Assembly (NCBI GenBank): GCA_036389395.1
Contig: DASVPY010000062.1
Location: 112,407 to 176,406, forward strand
DNA length: 64,000 nt
Direction of reading: 5' to 3'
DNA from: QHXQ01 sp036389395
GTDB lineage: Bacteria > Acidobacteriota > Blastocatellia > Pyrinomonadales > Pyrinomonadaceae
Shown here: positions 17,123-26,173 of the stretch, one piece after another
Layout of the letters: every line of letters starts with the position of its first letter
Numbering within the stretch: the stretch's first letter is position 1
The notes under the pieces: generated by a model
What the model saw: the letters and a program-made list of their open reading frames with translations, nothing else
Told to the model about the DNA's origin: nothing
Database searches by the model: none
Made by a program: the position numbers and the translations under genes

Positions 17123-18871
17123 ATGGGCGCGCCGATTCAGTTGCGAAGGAGTACGGGGAAGAGTTTGTCGGTCAGTTCTGCAAGGGTCGGCGCGCGTGGG
17201 CTTGCGCCGGGGCGGGTCGCCGCGCGGGGCGTGCGCGCCAAGAGCCGCGCCCTCGTCGTCTCCGTGTTGAGTCTGCTGCTGCTCGCGGGCTTCGGGCTGC
17301 GTGCGTACCAGTTGAGCGCCGAAGGGTTGAGCGAGGACGAGTTGAACAAGCTGAACGCGGTCGCGGACTACCGCGCGCGCGGGCTGACTTCGACCAACGG
17401 CGAGCACCCGTTCTTGATGAAGGCGTTGCTGACCGTCAGCATCACGGCGGCGGAACGCTGGAACGCGGCCCCCTTCGTCGCGGCGCGCCCGCAGTTGCGC
17501 GTCGCCGAAGAGACGGCGCTGCGGCTGCCCTCCGTCGTCTTCGGCGCGCTGACCGCGCTGCTCCTCTTCCTGCTCGTCTCCGAACTGTTCGGCCCCTGGA
17601 CGGCGCTCCTGACGGCCGCGCTCTGGACGTTCGACCCCGCGGCCATCGCCTTCAACCGCATCGCGAAGGAAGACACCTTTCTAACCTTCTTCTTCCTGCT
17701 GGCGAACGTCTTCTGGCTGCGCGGGCGGCGCGCGGCCGAAGGCGGCGAACCGCACCCGACGCGCTGGTACTGGGCGACGGCCGCCGCCTACGGCGCGATG
17801 CTGGCCTCGAAGTACATGCCGCACATGATCGCGGTGAGCACGAGCTTTTATCACATCTACCAGGGCATCCCGGCGACGCGCTGGCGTCTGGGCAAGCGGC
17901 GCTGGCTGAAATTCTTCGCCGTCATGGGCGCGGTCTTCCTGTTGTGCAACCCGACGATTTTGCTGCCGGGCACTTGGCACGAGATGCGCATCTTCGCGGG
18001 CGAGCGGCGCATAGGGCATCCGGGCTACGAGTTCATGGGCCAGCTCTACTGGAACCAGATGTCGCTCTGGCTCAAAGGCATGCCGTGGTATTTCTACTAC
18101 GCGTTCATCGCCTTCAAGCTGCCGCTCGCGGTCGGCGGCGGCGCGCTCGTCGGCCTCCCGCTGCTGTTCACTAAACGGCTCGGCGAGGGGCGCTACTTCG
18201 TCCTCTTCTACCTCTTCTTCTGGTTCTTCCCGTTCACGCTCTTGGGCGGCAAGTTCCTGCGCTACTTCACGGTCGCGCTGCCCGTCGTCTTGATCTTGGC
18301 CGCGGTCGGCATACAGGCCGTCGGGCGCTGGCTCGCGCAACTGCTCGCACGCCTCGGCGCGCACGCGAAGTTGCAGACTTACGCGCCGGCCTCGGTCGCG
18401 CTCGTCGCGCTCGTCGGCTCGGCTTACGCCGCCGGCACGAGCGCGCCTTACTACCGGCTCTACACGAACGCGCTCGGCGGCGGCCAGGCGCGCGCCGGTT
18501 CCTATTTCCCGCACGACGAGTTTTACGACGCGGCGGTGCGTGACGTGGCCCTCGCGGTCGCCGCGCACGCCGGCCCGCGGGCGCGCGTCGCCAGCGAGAC
18601 GCCGGAGTTGTTCGCGCACTACGCGCGCGCCGCCGGGCGCACAGACCTCTCGCCCGTCTCGCTCTCCGACCGCGCCGCGACGAGCGTGCTCGCGCCCGGC
18701 GACATCATCGTCGTCGCGCGCGGGCGGCGCTACTTCAGCAACGACGCGCTCGTCCAACGCCTGACCGCCGCAAGCGCGCCGGTCGCGCGCGTCGCGCTGG
18801 GCGCGACGCCGGCCGCAGACGTGTACAAACTTGACGCGGCGACGCTCGGTGCGCTGGCGGACGTGCGTTAG
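17123..18871 (+). CDS. Membrane glycosyltransferase, GT39/ArnT-PMT type
   Basis: About 582 aa with a basic N-terminus and roughly ten membrane helices. The first lumenal loop has the acidic pair SEDELNKLN and the following EHPFLMKAL, matching the D/E-rich loop that holds the catalytic acid in polyprenyl-phosphate sugar transferases (PMT, ArnT). FNRIAKEDTFLTFFFLLAN and ASKYMPHM fit the second family loop. Such enzymes move a sugar from a polyprenyl carrier to protein, lipid A or another acceptor on the outer face of the inner membrane. The C-terminal 150 residues are soluble. The open frame begins at 17096; the ATG at 17123 is an equally weak choice. It is the first of four plus-strand envelope genes. 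Confidence 0.8.
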   Translation: MGAPIQLRRSTGKSLSVSSARVGARGLAPGRVAARGVRAKSRALVVSVLSLLLLAGFGLRAYQLSAEGLSEDELNKLNAVADYRARGLTSTNGEHPFLMKALLTVSITAAERWNAAPFVAARPQLRVAEETALRLPSVVFGALTALLLFLLVSELFGPWTALLTAALWTFDPAAIAFNRIAKEDTFLTFFFLLANVFWLRGRRAAEGGEPHPTRWYWATAAAYGAMLASKYMPHMIAVSTSFYHIYQGIPATRWRLGKRRWLKFFAVMGAVFLLCNPTILLPGTWHEMRIFAGERRIGHPGYEFMGQLYWNQMSLWLKGMPWYFYYAFIAFKLPLAVGGGALVGLPLLFTKRLGEGRYFVLFYLFFWFFPFTLLGGKFLRYFTVALPVVLILAAVGIQAVGRWLAQLLARLGAHAKLQTYAPASVALVALVGSAYAAGTSAPYYRLYTNALGGGQARAGSYFPHDEFYDAAVRDVALAVAAHAGPRARVASETPELFAHYARAAGRTDLSPVSLSDRAATSVLAPGDIIVVARGRRYFSNDALVQRLTAASAPVARVALGATPAADVYKLDAATLGALADVR

Positions 18872-19165
18872 CGTGGCGCGTTGGCGCAGAAGACTGTGTT
18901 GGGCTGGCAACGTGGCGCGCGGGCGGGCGCATCGCAGCCAAAATTGTTAACGACAGAAGGGCCGGCGGCGTCATTTTACAGCCGGGCGTAATTTTGATTA
19001 ACCTTCTCGCGTGACGCGGCACGGTGGTTGCGGCGCGGCCGTGCGGTAGAATCCGGCGCGCATGGTTTTGCCGGCGCGTAGCGCGGCGGTCGCGTCCCTT
19101 GGCGCAGTCAATTCGCTCCAACAGGAGCGCGACACGCCGGCAGGAGAGGCAACTCGGTTTCAGTC

Positions 19166-21295
19166 ATGCTAAGTCCCGCCCTGACCCGACGCCCGCGGCG
19201 CGCCATCACGGGCCTGCTCACGCTCCTCCTGCTCGCGTCTGGCGTCCCGACAAACTTACTGGCCCAGACGCCGACGGCAACACAGCCCACGCCCGCGACC
19301 ACAAACGCCGACGCCCCCGCACCCGCGCTCACCAACGCGCCCGCGACTACAGACGCGCCCGCACCCGCCCATCCCGGTTTCCGGCTTGAGCGCGTGCCCG
19401 TCGCGGGCGGCGCGGAGTTGTTGACCGTCTTCGGCGAACTGCCTGGCGCGGCCGCCGACGCGCGCGCGCACGACGAGACGAGTGCCGGCAATTCTTCCTC
19501 GGACACCAACGAAGTGCCGCTCGTCACGATCCTGCGCGACACGCTCGGCGACGAGACGCGCGAGAACGACCGTCTGCGCTACGTCTGGATGCACACCTAC
19601 ACGCGCCCCGGCGCGACGCAGCGCGCCGCCGCCGCCGTCCCCTTCCTCTACAACCGCGTCGGCAACAAGGGCGCGACCAGCGCCGTGCCCCCGCCCGTCG
19701 TTGACCTCGCGGGCACGGGGCGCGACGTGTGGCAGAAGCTCTTCTGGTCGGCGCTGCAAACGCTGCTCATAGACCCTTACGGCTTCGTCCTCAAAGCGCC
19801 GACGCGCACCTACCGCCGCAACGTCTCCGACTACCGCAAGGCGCACGTCATCCGCGCCCTCGCCATCCTCGCGCTCTACGAAGCCGAAGCCGATCACGAT
19901 CCCGTCTTCTCGCCCGGCGAGCTGAACGACATACAGGCGCGGCTCATGCTCACGCAGCAGACCTTCGGCGGCATCCTCGACGACGTGTACCTGCAACGCG
20001 TCTACCAGCAGCAGACGACCATGTGGCGCGACGCGCGCGGGCACAACTGGGAACTCTTGCGCCAGCAGGCCGAGGCCGACAACCTCGTCTTCGAGCCGCT
20101 CGTGCTGCCCGACGGCAGCGCCACGCACGCCCTCGTCTGGGTCGCGCGCGAGGACTTGGAGACGAACAACACGCGTAAGTACCACGGCCGCTTTCTCAAC
20201 ATCGCCGCGCCCTGGGGCGACAAGCGCCTGCGACGCTGGCAGGGCTACACCGAGACGCGCTACTACGACGCCGAGAACCGCGCCTGCGCGCCCGAAGCGC
20301 CCGGCGCGCGTGCCGTCGAGCTGATCCCGCTCGCGCTCTACGGTCTCGACCACCCGAAGATTCCGATCCTGCTCGTGGACTTCCGCGCCGCGCTCAACCC
20401 CAAGCAGCGCGAGCTGTCGAAGCGCGTGCTCGAAGACGTGGCCCGCAACGTGCTCGCGCTCTCGCGCTTCGACCTGCCCTACTTCGTCGGGCGCACCGTC
20501 TACGACTACGTGACCGACAAGCGCGGCATAGACCTGAACCAGAACTCGCGCCTGCGCGCCTACACGCAGTTGAAGCTCCTGCTCTCGCTCGACACGTCGC
20601 TCGACCCGGAGCTGCGCACCGAAGTCAGTCGGCGGCTGGAATACGTCTCGCTCAACCCGCTTGAGAACGACCGCGGGACGGAAGTCGCCCTCGCGCGCGC
20701 GCAGTACGCCGCGCTGCTCGACTACGCCGCGCGCCCCGCGGGCCTGCCCGCGCGCCTCGACCGCGACCGCCGCGCCGAGATGGTGCCGCTCAAACACACG
20801 CGCACCGAACAGGCGCTCCTGCGCGTCGCCAACCTGCTCAGCTTCGGTCTCTACACGCACCGCGAGGACGCGCCGCCCGCCGAGCAGTTGGCGACGCTCG
20901 ATCCCGCGCGCCAGCTCGCCTACCACCGCCGCTTCCTGCGCGAAGTGGCGCGGGCGAGCGCGCGCGTCGAGGTGCAGTGGGACACGGCGCTCGTGCGCCG
21001 CTCGCTCGCCTACGTGGCCGAGCACGGCGCTGCGGCCGACGGCAAGACCGCCAGCGCCGTCGCGCGCATCTTCGCGCACACCGAGGACGAGGAGTTGCGC
21101 CGCCTCTGCCTGAGCGGTCTCTACCGCATCAACAACGAGACGGCCAAGGCGGCGCTCGCGCGCGTCTACCGCGACGCGCCGGACGAACGCTGGCGCGCCC
21201 TGAGCGCCGACTACCTCATCCGCGCCGCCCGCGAGGAGCAGCGCATCGCCCCCGCCACCGCGAAAATCATTGCGACTATTGGAGGGGGGCAGTGA
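19166..21295 (+). CDS. Large exported protein of unknown function
   Basis: A 709-aa protein with a signal peptide (RRAITGLLTLLLLASGVPTNLLAQ), then a low-complexity linker rich in A, P and T (residues about 30-75). The rest is rich in helices and arginine. Near residues 620-700 there are short helical repeats (SAVARIFAHTEDEELRRLCLSGLYRI) of HEAT type. I do not recognise the family. It lies directly upstream of the phosphatase-like gene, whose frame overlaps or abuts its stop, so the two are probably one transcription unit and may act together in the envelope. Confidence 0.7.
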   Translation: MLSPALTRRPRRAITGLLTLLLLASGVPTNLLAQTPTATQPTPATTNADAPAPALTNAPATTDAPAPAHPGFRLERVPVAGGAELLTVFGELPGAAADARAHDETSAGNSSSDTNEVPLVTILRDTLGDETRENDRLRYVWMHTYTRPGATQRAAAAVPFLYNRVGNKGATSAVPPPVVDLAGTGRDVWQKLFWSALQTLLIDPYGFVLKAPTRTYRRNVSDYRKAHVIRALAILALYEAEADHDPVFSPGELNDIQARLMLTQQTFGGILDDVYLQRVYQQQTTMWRDARGHNWELLRQQAEADNLVFEPLVLPDGSATHALVWVAREDLETNNTRKYHGRFLNIAAPWGDKRLRRWQGYTETRYYDAENRACAPEAPGARAVELIPLALYGLDHPKIPILLVDFRAALNPKQRELSKRVLEDVARNVLALSRFDLPYFVGRTVYDYVTDKRGIDLNQNSRLRAYTQLKLLLSLDTSLDPELRTEVSRRLEYVSLNPLENDRGTEVALARAQYAALLDYAARPAGLPARLDRDRRAEMVPLKHTRTEQALLRVANLLSFGLYTHREDAPPAEQLATLDPARQLAYHRRFLREVARASARVEVQWDTALVRRSLAYVAEHGAAADGKTASAVARIFAHTEDEELRRLCLSGLYRINNETAKAALARVYRDAPDERWRALSADYLIRAAREEQRIAPATAKIIATIGGGQ

Positions 21296-21308
21296 GACGG
21301 GCAGCAGC

Positions 21309-21462
21309 CAGAAGCCAGGAGTCAGAAGTCAGATCGTGAGCGGACGACGACAGACAGTTGCGGCACGAGCGGGCGGCAAGCGCCGCGCCGCCGTCGGCGC
21401 GCACCTACTCCGGCGGCGCGGCGCGCTCTTCCTTCTGGCTTCCGGCTTCTGGCTTCTGGCTT
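21309..21462. repeat. Inverted heptamer repeat (CAGAAGN / TTCTGGC) in the 5' part of a gene
   Basis: The left arm at 21309-21332 has three to four 7-bp units (CAGAAGC, CAGGAGT, CAGAAGT). The right arm at 21433-21462 has four units of the complement (TTCTGGC, TTCCGGC, TTCTGGC, TTCTGGC). The spacer is about 100 bp. The right arm lies inside the reading frame and codes for the hydrophobic core of the signal peptide (LLASGFWLLA). Confidence 0.85.
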
Positions 21463-23951
21463 ATATCTGTTCTCTGCCCCCCGCCTCCGCCCAGGCGAAG
21501 CGCCTCGTCGTCGTCAAGGTGGACGGGCTGCCCTACGCCGAGGTGGACAAGTTTGTGCGCGAGCGCGACCCGCGCACGGGCAAGAGCGCGCTGCCGTGGA
21601 TTGATTACCTGTTCTACCAGCGCGGCACGCGCGTCGAGAATTTCTACGTCCGCGGCATGAGCCTGTCCGGCCCCTCCTGGTCGCTGCTCGACACGGGCCA
21701 GCACTTACAGATCAAGGGCAACGCCGAGTTCGACCGCTTCACACTGCACACCTACGACTACCTGAACTTCATCCCCGTCTGGGTCGCCAGCGTCGCCGGC
21801 CACCGCGTGGACATGCCCGGCTCCGAAACGCTCGACGAGCTGGGCATCCCGCTCCTGTTCGACAGCTACCCGAACGACGCGCGCTACCAGGGCTTCCAGA
21901 CTTACCAGCGCGGCGTCCGCTGGACGACCATGAAGCTCGCGCTCGAAAACTACTTCAAGACGCGCTCGCCCCGCGAGTTGTTCGACGAGTGGACGCTCGG
22001 CGTCGGCGGGCGCAACATGATCATGGAGCAGTTGGAGCGCGAACTGATCGAGCGGCTGCAAGACCCGCGCTACCGCTACCTCGACTACTACACGACCGAG
22101 TTCGACCACTTCACGCACCACAACCGCGACCGCGCCACGCACCTCGCCGCGATGCAGGAACTGGACTCGATCATCGGGCGCATCTGGGCCGGCGTCGAGC
22201 GCAGCCCTTTGGCGGCCGACACCGCGTTCGTCGTCGTCTCCGATCACGGCACGAACTCCGACGAACGCTACTACAGCCAGGGCTTCAACCTCGTCCGCCT
22301 GCTCGGCAGCCCCGTCGGCGGCGGCCACCACGTCGTCACCAAGCGCCGGCTCCTGAACGACTACGCCATCAAAGGCACGTACCCGCTCGTCTCGCTCGTC
22401 ACCACGACGACGCCGGATTCTTACTACCTCAAGGGCCAGAGCACAGACTACCCGACCGCGCTGCTTGAGTTCGACGGCAACGAGCGCGCCGGCATACACC
22501 TGCGCGACAGCGACCTGAACCTGCTCCACATCCTGCTGCTCGGACTGCAACGCAGAGACTTCGCGCCGCCCTTGCGCCGCGCCGCCGCCGACGCCTTCTT
22601 CGCCACGCTCGAACGCCGCCGCCCCGACTGGCAGCGCACGCTCGACGAGTTGCAGGAAGAGTTGGGCGCGCTCCGCCACCTGATCGAGCGGCAGGCCGCA
22701 ATCGTCGCCGCCCGGCCGAAGAAGTGGACGCCCGCGGATCGCGCGGCGGGCCGCGACCGCGAGGCCGCGCGCGCGTTCGCGCGCCTCGACTCCTGGCAGG
22801 CCGACGAGCGCGCCTACACCGAATACGCGCGCACGCTCACGAACCTGCTCGCGCTGCGGCGCGAGACCTTCGCGCCCGCAACCTTGCGCGTCCCCGACGT
22901 GATCGCCAAAGGCGCGATGGGCGAGCACAACACGCTCCAAGAGTTGCAGCGTTACGTCGTCGGCCTCGCGCCCGGCGGCTTGCAGCTCGCGCCCGACGGC
23001 GCGCTCGACTTCGAGCGCAGCTTCGCGCGCGTTGACTACCCCGCGCTCCTGCGCGCCCAGACCGTGCGCAACAACGTCCAGCCCGGTCTCGACAACCACC
23101 CGGTTGATTTCGTCGCCATGGAGTTGCCGGCCGACGCCGTGCTGCGCGCCACCGACGACCCGGACTTGCGCGCCGACGACTGCGTCTGGCTCAACGGCGG
23201 CGAAGACAGACAGGCGCTCGTGCTCGCGCGCCGCGAGCGCGGCGGCACGCTGCTCTTGCGCTACGTGCCCGTCGCGCGCCTGCGCCAGACGGCCGACGGC
23301 GCGCTCAGCTTCGAGCGCCCGCAGTGGGCCGCCGGCTTCCCGCTGAAGATGTGGGAGGACGCGCGCGTGCAGTTGCCCGCGGGCGCTGAGCGCGCGGCGT
23401 GGCTCGCCGGCTGGCACACAGACCTCGACTGGCTGCGCGCGCTGCACCTGACCGACTACTCGAACGGCCTCATAGGCATCCACGAGCAGTTCGCGCACTA
23501 CCCGACGCCCGCGACCGCGGCCGACGTGCCCGGTCTCGCGCGCGACGAGCAGCTCATCCGCCGCTTCCGCCGCCGCCAGCGCGCGCTCATCGAGACAGAC
23601 CTCTTCGTCCACGCCAGCGACCACTGGAACTTCGACGTGCGCGGCTTCAACCCCGGCGGCAACCACGGCTCGTTCCGCCGCGTCTCGACGCACTCGACCT
23701 TCATGCTCACGGGCGGCGCGAACACACGCGTCCCGCGCGGGCTGGCCATCGAGGAGCCGTACGACAGTTTGAGTTTCGTCCCGACTGTCTTAACCTTGAC
23801 GGGGCAGTTGCCCGCGCCGGGCGCGGCCGTGCCCGCCACGTTGAGCGGCGGCGCGGCGCGCTACCCCGGTCGCGTCATCACGGAACTCTTCGCCACGCCG
23901 CCGCGCCCACTCGCGCCCGTCGCGGGCGGCGCGGCCGGGGGCGCACATTGA
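21336..23951 (+). CDS. Exported alkaline-phosphatase-fold phosphodiesterase-like enzyme
   Basis: About 871 aa. Residues after the signal peptide show the alkaline-phosphatase/nucleotide-pyrophosphatase fold: VVVKVDGLPY (first metal aspartate), the nucleophile region RGMSLSGPSWSLLDTGQH, TEFDHFTHHNRDRATH, and VVVSDHGTN (metal Asp-His). A long insertion (about 430-700) is rich in arginine and helices, and the C-terminus has more metal-site-like text (DHWNFDVRGFNPGGNHGSF). Possible substrates are phosphodiesters or phosphonates of the envelope. The start is unclear: the frame opens at a TTG (21270) inside the upstream gene, and GTG 21336 follows the left repeat arm; I use the latter. Its stop overlaps the next start (TTGA). 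Confidence 0.75.
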   Translation: MSGRRQTVAARAGGKRRAAVGAHLLRRRGALFLLASGFWLLAYICSLPPASAQAKRLVVVKVDGLPYAEVDKFVRERDPRTGKSALPWIDYLFYQRGTRVENFYVRGMSLSGPSWSLLDTGQHLQIKGNAEFDRFTLHTYDYLNFIPVWVASVAGHRVDMPGSETLDELGIPLLFDSYPNDARYQGFQTYQRGVRWTTMKLALENYFKTRSPRELFDEWTLGVGGRNMIMEQLERELIERLQDPRYRYLDYYTTEFDHFTHHNRDRATHLAAMQELDSIIGRIWAGVERSPLAADTAFVVVSDHGTNSDERYYSQGFNLVRLLGSPVGGGHHVVTKRRLLNDYAIKGTYPLVSLVTTTTPDSYYLKGQSTDYPTALLEFDGNERAGIHLRDSDLNLLHILLLGLQRRDFAPPLRRAAADAFFATLERRRPDWQRTLDELQEELGALRHLIERQAAIVAARPKKWTPADRAAGRDREAARAFARLDSWQADERAYTEYARTLTNLLALRRETFAPATLRVPDVIAKGAMGEHNTLQELQRYVVGLAPGGLQLAPDGALDFERSFARVDYPALLRAQTVRNNVQPGLDNHPVDFVAMELPADAVLRATDDPDLRADDCVWLNGGEDRQALVLARRERGGTLLLRYVPVARLRQTADGALSFERPQWAAGFPLKMWEDARVQLPAGAERAAWLAGWHTDLDWLRALHLTDYSNGLIGIHEQFAHYPTPATAADVPGLARDEQLIRRFRRRQRALIETDLFVHASDHWNFDVRGFNPGGNHGSFRRVSTHSTFMLTGGANTRVPRGLAIEEPYDSLSFVPTVLTLTGQLPAPGAAVPATLSGGAARYPGRVITELFATPPRPLAPVAGGAAGGAH

Positions 23952-26158
23952 CCACGGTCGAGGAGCAGATCAAAGAGACGGAAGCGGCGGCGGCGACTGA
24001 CGGCGGCGCGGCGGCGCGGCCCGCGAAGTCGGGTGCGCGGCGCACGATCTTCTGGGGCCAGATGATCGCGTTCCTGTTCGGCCTCGCCCTGCTAGTCTTC
24101 GTCGTCCGCCACGTCGGCGTGCAGCCGATCTTCGACGCGCTCGGGCAGATCGGCTTCGGCCTCTTCGCCATCCTCGCCATCAGCGGCTCGCGCCACTTCG
24201 TCCGCGCCATCGCCCTGCGCACGGCCGTGCCGCCCGAACACCGGCGCTTCACGCTCTGGCAGGCGTTCACCACCAGACTCGCGGGCGAGGCCGTCTCGTT
24301 CCTGACCTTCACCGGCCCCGTGCTCGGCGAGGCGACGAAGGCGGCGCTCCTGCGCAAGCGCGTGACGCTGGTCACGGCGGCGCAGGCGCTCGTCGTTGAC
24401 AACCTGCTCTACAACCTGTCGGTCGCGCTCTTCATCCTGTGCGGCGCGTGCCTGATGCTGGCGGTCTACGATCTGCCGCAGCCGGCGTTCTACGCGCTGC
24501 TGGTCATCGCCGTCTCGGCGTCGGTCACGCTGTTCGGCGTCGTCTTCGCGCTGAGCCGGCGCGTGATGCCCGCGTCGTGGCTCGTCAAGCGGCTCATCAT
24601 GATGGGCTTCAAGCGGCGGGCGCTGCTCCAGCGGCGCGAGCACGTGCTGCGCGTCGAGGGCCACTTCTACCACTTCTACCGCCACCGCCGCGGCGCGTTC
24701 TTCGCCATCGTCGCGCTCGACCTGCTGTCGCACGCGTCGAGCGTCGTCGAGGTCTACGCGACGCTGCGGATGCTCGACCTGCGCCCAGCCTTCGCCGCAC
24801 CCTTCGTCATCGAGTCGTTGACGAAGGTGATCAACTTCGCCTTCGGCTTCGTGCCCGGCACGATTGGCGTCTACGAGAGCGGCAACGTCGTCATCCTCAA
24901 GGCGCTCGGCTTCGCCGGGGCGACCGGGCTGACCCTCGCCATCGTGCGCAAGGCGGGGATGCTTTTCTGGACGCTGCTCGGGCTAGTGATCCTGACCTCG
25001 CGCGCCGTGCCGTCGGCGGCCCGGCGCGTCGTCGAGCGCCACCCGCGCTTGCAGAAAGCCATGGACAATCTCGTCTTCTCGAACATCGCGCACCGCCCGG
25101 CGCGCACGCTCGTCTCGATCTTAGGCGTCGGCATCGGCGTGCTGCTCATCGTCTTCACGGTCGGCCTCTCGCACGGCGTGCTGCGCGAGCGCGGGCGGCG
25201 CGAGGCCAGCATCGGCGCGGAGATCATGGTGCGCGCCTCGGGCACGCGCGGGGTGTTCGGCGCGCAGCAGTTCAAGCTGCCGGTGGCGCACGCCGCTGAG
25301 TTGGCGCGCGTGCCCGGCGTGCGCGCCGCCGTGCCGCTCGGACAGATGACCGACAAGACCGACACGGGTCTCGGCGCGCGCGTGCTCGACGGCATCAACT
25401 TCGACGACTACGCGGCCATGGCCGGACTGCGACTCGTCGAAGGCGCGCAGCCCGCGCGCGGCGACGAGGCCATCGTGGACACCGAATGGCAGAAGGATCA
25501 CAAGGCCAAGATCGGCGACACGGTGAAGGTGTACGAGCGCCCGTTCCGCATCGTGGGCGTGTTCGAGCCGCCGGGCGGCGGGCGCATCAAGATTCCGCTC
25601 TCGACGATGCAGGAGCAGGTCGGCGCTGAAGGGCGCTGTTCCAGCGTCCTGGTGGCGGCGGCGAACCCGGCCGAGCAGGACGCCGTGGCCGCGCGCATCC
25701 ACGCCGCCTTCCCCGACGATCAGATCATCTTCACGCGCGATCTGCCGGAACTCTACGCGGCGGGCGTGCCGGCCCTGAACGTCTTCATCAACGTCATCGT
25801 GGCCGTGGCCGCGGCCATCTCCATGCTCGTCATCCTGCTCGCCATGTACACGACCGTCACCGAGCGCACGCGCCAGATCGGCATCCTCAAGGCGCTCGGC
25901 ATGTCGAACGCGGCCATCGCGTGGGTCGTCGAGCAGGAGGCTTTGCTGGTGAGCCTGCTGGGCGTCGGCTGCGGCGTGCTGCTGACCATCGGCGCGCGCT
26001 TCCTGCTGATGCGCGCCGCGGGCCTGACGGTCGAGATCGAGCCGCGCTGGATTCTCGTCGCGCTCGTCATCGGCCTGCTCGGCGGCACGGTCGGCGCGCT
26101 CTACCCCGCGCTGCGCGCCGCCCGCCAGGACGCCGTGGACGCGCTCAGCTACGAGTAA
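23948..26158 (+). CDS. Fusion: flippase-like (UPF0104/LPG-synthase TM) domain + FtsX/MacB permease
   Basis: A 736-aa membrane protein built of two families in one frame. Residues about 30-345 form a multi-helix domain of the AglD2/MprF-flippase type (RLAGEAVSFLTFTGPVLGEATKAAL, FGFVPGTIGVYESGNVVILKALG). Residues about 375-736 are an ABC transporter permease of the MacB/FtsX type: FSNIAHRPARTLVSILG, a periplasmic core domain, then three helices (VAVAAAISMLVILLAMYTTV, ERTRQIGILKALGMSNAAI). The start TTG overlaps the stop of the preceding gene. No ATPase subunit gene is nearby. The fusion suggests that lipid-linked substrate movement and an ABC-type permease act as one machine; that is inference. 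Both halves are complete, so an accidental fusion by a lost stop seems less likely. Confidence 0.85.
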   Translation: MTTVEEQIKETEAAAATDGGAAARPAKSGARRTIFWGQMIAFLFGLALLVFVVRHVGVQPIFDALGQIGFGLFAILAISGSRHFVRAIALRTAVPPEHRRFTLWQAFTTRLAGEAVSFLTFTGPVLGEATKAALLRKRVTLVTAAQALVVDNLLYNLSVALFILCGACLMLAVYDLPQPAFYALLVIAVSASVTLFGVVFALSRRVMPASWLVKRLIMMGFKRRALLQRREHVLRVEGHFYHFYRHRRGAFFAIVALDLLSHASSVVEVYATLRMLDLRPAFAAPFVIESLTKVINFAFGFVPGTIGVYESGNVVILKALGFAGATGLTLAIVRKAGMLFWTLLGLVILTSRAVPSAARRVVERHPRLQKAMDNLVFSNIAHRPARTLVSILGVGIGVLLIVFTVGLSHGVLRERGRREASIGAEIMVRASGTRGVFGAQQFKLPVAHAAELARVPGVRAAVPLGQMTDKTDTGLGARVLDGINFDDYAAMAGLRLVEGAQPARGDEAIVDTEWQKDHKAKIGDTVKVYERPFRIVGVFEPPGGGRIKIPLSTMQEQVGAEGRCSSVLVAAANPAEQDAVAARIHAAFPDDQIIFTRDLPELYAAGVPALNVFINVIVAVAAAISMLVILLAMYTTVTERTRQIGILKALGMSNAAIAWVVEQEALLVSLLGVGCGVLLTIGARFLLMRAAGLTVEIEPRWILVALVIGLLGGTVGALYPALRAARQDAVDALSYE

Positions 26159-26173
26159 CAACTCTTTATCGTT

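Noticed and set aside
18872..19165. Promoter boxes before the exported protein gene
   Set aside because: A TAGAAT-like box is present near 19048, but no -35 box at acceptable distance was found.
23399..23947. N-terminal extension of the flippase-permease fusion
   Set aside because: It runs antiframe through the phosphatase-like gene and is arginine-rich; the TTG at 23948 coupled to the previous stop is the natural start.
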